From NCBI GenBank assembly GCA_964006375.1, contig OZ023265.1:167982533-168046532 (forward strand): DNA of 64,000 nt, read 5' to 3'. This document shows positions 61,501 through 64,000 of this stretch, piece after piece; the first letter of the stretch is position 1, and each line of letters starts with the position of its first letter. This DNA comes from Tillus elongatus (Eukaryota; Arthropoda; Insecta; Coleoptera; Cleridae). The position numbers and the translations under genes are program-made. Below the pieces are notes generated by a model. It did not search any database and was not told the origin of the DNA. It saw only the letters and a program-made list of their open reading frames with translations.

Positions 61501-62224
61501 AATGTACGCCATCCTGCACTGTGTGCGGGAGAACAAGAGGAGGGGCTACACCAACAAGCGGATCCTCATAGCCACAGACAGCCAGGCAGCCCTTAAGGCA
61601 CTAAGTAGCCCACGGGTAAATTCCTGGCTGGTGAGTGAGTGCCGAGACGAGACGAGCGACCTGGCTGGGCAGAATGAGGTGACCCTCATCTGGGTGCCGG
61701 GTCACTCGGGGGTCAAAGGCAATGAAGAAGCTGACAGTCTCGCAAAGAGGGGGTCAGCAGAACCATTTATGGGACCAGAACCGGCTCTGGGCGTGTCAAA
61801 GAGCACTGCCAGGGGAGCCATTAAGTCCTGGGTCAGAAACCAACACAAGGTGTACTGGGCGGACTGTCCAGGGCTCAGACATGGGAAGTCAATAATTGAC
61901 GGACCCAGTTCAAAGAGAGCTGTGGAGCTGCTAAACCTTAGCAGAGGACAGCTCAGAAACACAACAGGTCTCTTGACGGGACACATGGCCGTCAAGAAAC
62001 ACCTACATAAAATGGGGCGGTTCGAAGGGGACCTCGCATGCAGACTCTGCGGCGAGGGGGAGGAATCAGCCCAGCACATCTTGTGCGAGTGTATAGCTCT
62101 GGACCGGAAAAGACAACTGATCTACGGTCACTCTAGACCGGAGACAGAGCAATATAAAACTTCACCCTACCAATCGCTGTGCAGACTAGTTCAAGGCACA
62201 GTGATTTTGGAATGGGTGGAGTAA
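58580..62224 (+). CDS. LINE ORF2 protein, 1214 aa: endonuclease, RT, RNase H
   Basis: Carries out target-primed reverse transcription. APE-type endonuclease (1-225) with Asn9, Glu34, Asp139/Asn141 and SDH at 213-215. Reverse transcriptase (about 480-760) with LDIEGAF (Asp582), CPQGSVLSPLLW and YADD at 670-673. RNase H (about 930-1060) with Asp939 in FTDGS, Glu974, Asp1000 in ATDSQAA and Asp1052 in EEADSLA. A C-terminal CCHC-like motif follows (Cys1154, Cys1157, His1166, Cys1171). All catalytic residues are present and the frame is uninterrupted, so this copy could be active. It is the likely source type for the copies at 22.9, 26.2 and 45.4 kb. Its ATG lies inside the end of ORF1, suggesting termination-reinitiation. 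Confidence 0.95.
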   Translation: MGLRFLQVNLQHSRAATAGLLMALRNTDVALIQEPYSYKGEIKGLGGANGKLIYSRSSENPRACIFVREGIEFLPLMNFCSRDLATIKIRCGGADGLRDITVASAYLPGDSTDPPPPNELEQLMVGSRAGGWQTIIGMDANAHHELWGSSDTNSRGEALLQFFMKFNLDILNRGNKPTFVTTRREEVLDLTVSTQFLGDFVKSWAVSGEVSSSDHRYIRFEIAKVERETVWYRDPRKADWEAYRADLAVELRGVERAIRDSIDLEIAAVQLRDAITSAYNANCPLKMRVSTRNVPWWNEDLRQRRTQVRKLFNAAKRSGAWDEYRQALSTYNKRLRDAKKESWRRHCEEVENTSESARLHKILSKGPQTNIGSLRTPTGGFTSSGEETMEILLQTHFPGCNIINQSPPDWEHSEIEAPYRRASRVDWTVAKEVVTWSKIRWAINSFKPYKSPGFDGIMPIMLQQGIDILAPVLTLIMRASLALGYIPRAWRLARVVFIPKPGRPTDQAKSLRPISLMSFLLKTVEKLLDRHIRGGVLEAYPLHCGQYAYRAGFSTETALHQLVLKLENTLENKEVALGAFLDIEGAFSNTSFGSVLAAARERGIEETCCRWIGSMLRDRAVFTSLAGGTLLAGVAAGCPQGSVLSPLLWCLVVDGLLGRLSGGGYEVQGYADDIVIIVRGKVTQAVWERMQTALKVVEGWTVDQGLGVSPEKATVVPFTRRRKCESHRTLTLYGRSVPMAREVKYLGVVLDSKLTWNGHIGKILRKAVMTLAVTRRLYGKTWGLRPSMAHWLYTRVVRPSLTYAALVWWPKVTQSSAKQKLGKIQRMACLGITGAMSSTPTAAMEVLLDLPPLHFVIMGEARLGLYRLACNGRLKINPGFRGHCKIQEIVKEPMLEMRSDFASPRMCRENNFTVEIPDRGAWREETPGIPRDALVWFTDGSGGERGTGAGVYSEGPRVSHSISLGAHATVFQAEMYAILHCVRENKRRGYTNKRILIATDSQAALKALSSPRVNSWLVSECRDETSDLAGQNEVTLIWVPGHSGVKGNEEADSLAKRGSAEPFMGPEPALGVSKSTARGAIKSWVRNQHKVYWADCPGLRHGKSIIDGPSSKRAVELLNLSRGQLRNTTGLLTGHMAVKKHLHKMGRFEGDLACRLCGEGEESAQHILCECIALDRKRQLIYGHSRPETEQYKTSPYQSLCRLVQGTVILEWVE

Positions 62225-62333
62225 GACTAGGGGTATGCACAATCAACCAAGGGTTGCGGTGCTATCGGGGCGGCAAGGCCGCGGACGAGCCCTGAGGGAA
62301 CAAAAAAAAAAAAAAAAAAAACTGCAAGACCGC

Positions 62334-62502
62334 CTAGATATCTTCTCATGTAACATATCAGAGATAAAAATGTTTTTCAAAGCGATCTAATTTATTACTC
62401 TATTTTTGTATTGTTAGCTTGATTATTGTTAGTTATTATGTTTTGTGTATTGCCCATCCTTAATTTGGCTTTTAAGCTGTTGGATGATGTATGTATAAAT
62501 AA

Positions 62503-62506
<4 letters not shown>
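62334..62506 (+). pseudogene. 3' end of the LINE interrupted by the LOA-like element
   Basis: Continues the RT frame from 57074 for about 18 codons to a stop, then an AT-rich 3' untranslated region ending in aaataaataaa and an (AT)n run. Confidence 0.85.

Positions 62507-62569
<63 letters not shown>
62507..62569. repeat. (AT)n microsatellite, about 63 bp
   Basis: At the 3' end of the preceding LINE. Confidence 0.97.
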
Positions 62570-62574
<5 letters not shown>

Positions 62575-62579
62575 GAGGT

Positions 62580-63635
62580 CACATTTAATGGCAAACAAAA
62601 ATTTTCAGTGAGCATACTCCTAAAAAGCAGCTCTCTTTGTTGATTGTGGAAGCTGCAACAAAAAATTAAATGTTCCAAGTCCCCGATACTTGCCAGCAAC
62701 TCCATCTTTCAGGTCAATCATATAAATGATAAAAAGAAGCGGTCCAAGGTCCCTGTGAGATTCCCACAGTGATTGATGGAACAGTGGAAGCATATCGTAC
62801 ACCATCTCTCTTTGGGTCAACTCTTTGTGTTCTTTCACTGAGATATGATTTTATCCACGGCAATGCAACACCGCTAATACCATAAAGTTCCAATTTACAT
62901 AACAAAACAACACAATACAAACAAACAAATGTCTTAGTCTATGAAAATTCCCAGAGGAAGCTCTCTTTTCTCAAGACAATTTAACAATGAAAGCGTAAAA
63001 CTGTACAAGGCTGTTTTATTAGATTTGCCTCTGGAATATCCATGCTCAGTATCTGTGAAAATTGAATGTTTTTTTTAAGAAACTCATCATGCATTGCAGT
63101 TTCGAATATTTTTGAAAAAGCTGGTAAAATACTAACCTGCCTATAATTTTTGATAATCGTTGGAGCAACCCCGTCATAAAACATCAGTACCAGCGCCGCT
63201 CGGAGCTGATCTGGGAAGATCCTGTATGACAAAGAGTTGTTTATAATGTAGCACAATGGCTTACATATCTGTAGTGTACAAGCTTTGATTATTGCAGCGG
63301 GGACATTATCAGTTCCGCTGGGTTTTTTTGCACTTCTGCTTTCCGACTATATCTATAACATCGTATTCAGTAAGTGGACTAATGTAAACAGACACTCTAT
63401 TGCTCTTTATATTGCACTTGAACTCTGATTGTTTTAGCTCACCCAACAATGCAGGGACCGCTGTCACCAGATATTCATGTATATTATTAGTTGGTTTAGA
63501 AGGTTCGCCAAGCACATGAACTTCATTATTATCTTTCCTTGTTTCTGTGATCTTCCTTACTGTGTCCTAGACACATTTGGACTTATTGTCTGAATCCTGC
63601 ATTTTCTGTAGGTAATAATTGGACCTAGCCTTTAT
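62580..63635 (-). pseudogene. Non-LTR retrotransposon pre-RT and RT fragment, minus strand
   Basis: Reads leftward: KARSNYYLQKMQDSDNKSKC near 63630-63570, a pre-RT segment at 63515-63309 (VSVYISPLTEYDVIDIVGK), RT entry at 63256-62981 (YRIFPDQLRAALVLMF, NYRQVSILPAFSKIFE), palm at 62920-62714 (LYGISGVALPWIKSYLSERTQ, ITVGISQG) and, in another frame, LGPLLFIIYMIDL at 62748-62710. It stops before YADD. Frameshifts and stops throughout. Confidence 0.82.
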
Positions 63636-64000
63636 TAATAAGCCACTATACAGTCGATTTACCGGGAGCTTATTAACCAGGAAGCGGATCAACTGGGATC
63701 CTCATTTACATACTTATGATTACATATTTTATCACAAGAATAACACAACGAACGTCCTAACAATTCAAGTATGTACCTTAGTTGCCGACGGCCATAAGCA
63801 GGTAGTTTGTGTTATCTTTTCAGAGAATTTTGTCGGCTCGTCAAAGCCTTAGATATCCTAGTAGAAATTATAATCATAACGAGCAATTTCCGGAAAGTAA
63901 TAAATGAGAATCTAATTTACGTTCCAACCAGGAACCGTCATCGCATTCAGTGCATCCAATTTTAGTTTTGGTTAGGGTTAGGTTAGGTTTGTTTGTGAGT
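63636..64000. other. Unassigned DNA at the window end
   Basis: No recognised coding region or repeat; part of TM9SF4 intron 4 if that gene continues to the right. Confidence 0.5.

Larger units (their letters stand above)
57075..62320 (+). mobile_element. Complete LOA/Baggins-like LINE
   Basis: 5246 bp, GC-rich against the AT-rich surroundings, bounded by the perfect 13-bp target duplication actgcaagaccgc (57062-57074 and 62321-62333) and ending in an A-tail (62302-62320). It has a 358-bp 5' untranslated region and two uninterrupted ORFs. Clade is inferred from the ORF1 domain, the LDIEGAF form of RT and the RNase H domain. Confidence 0.95.

Noticed and set aside
63619..63852. 77-codon frame on the plus strand near the window end
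   Set aside because: It begins antisense to a LINE fragment and has no recognisable domain.

Overview
The window looks like a piece of a large, repeat-rich insect nuclear genome. The evidence is spliced genes of insect type (GT-AG introns of 52 bp to 15.7 kb), a BEL/Pao LTR retrotransposon, many non-LTR retrotransposons, a Penelope-like element, Tc1/mariner transposase remnants, tRNA-derived SINEs and ten (AT)n arrays, most of them about 80-170 bp long. The species cannot be named from this sequence.

Host genes. (1) The 3' end of mitochondrial glycerol-3-phosphate dehydrogenase (GPD2/Gpo1 type) on the + strand: two short EF-hand exons at 1903-2001 and 2054-2155 that look like alternatives to each other, a 15.7-kb intron, and the last exon at 17828-17962. 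(2) A zinc-finger gene on the - strand, with a first coding exon at 41117-41224 and a second at 37459-37630; the rest was not found. (3) The 5' part of a TM9SF4-type nonaspanin gene on the + strand: exons 47890-47901, 48001-48398, 48519-48674 and 53798-54075, continuing past the window. A possible small exon at 44821-44868 sits directly after a SINE.

Mobile DNA, left to right. A LINE fragment runs into a 4 x 250-bp tandem array (1-1230). The GPDM intron holds a LINE (3.8-5.6 kb), a complete BEL/Pao element (7414-13876: two near-identical LTRs, 5-bp target duplication, tRNA-Tyr-type primer site, one 1738-aa gag-pol frame), a SINE and another LINE. From 18.2 to 21.7 kb a mariner shell encloses a copia gag fragment and a LINE. 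From 22 to 34 kb there are pieces of at least six more elements. At 35.3-37.4 kb one SINE is split by about 1.8 kb of inserted DNA that itself carries a hAT-like MITE, an (AT)n element and a second SINE. At 37.9-40.4 kb two copies of a Penelope-like element lie head to head, one with a recognisable hammerhead ribozyme. From 42 to 45 kb there is a mariner-like transposase pseudogene and a nested, partly palindromic non-autonomous family containing long (AT)n arrays. The last 10 kb holds a complete, apparently intact LOA/Baggins-like LINE (57075-62320) inserted with a 13-bp target duplication inside a second LINE whose reading frame resumes after it.

How the parts relate. The host genes are ordinary housekeeping genes (mitochondrial glycerophosphate shuttle, endomembrane sorting). 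Almost everything else is layered retrotransposition, and target-site duplications fix the exact ends and order of several insertions. The intact BEL and LOA elements look recent; the LOA family has three more 5'-truncated or internally deleted copies here. No operons, CRISPR arrays or functional RNA genes were found. The most unusual items are the paired EF-hand exons, the hammerhead motif, the (AT)n-bearing repeat family, the LINE-derived 250-bp array and the SINE that duplicated a possible start codon.
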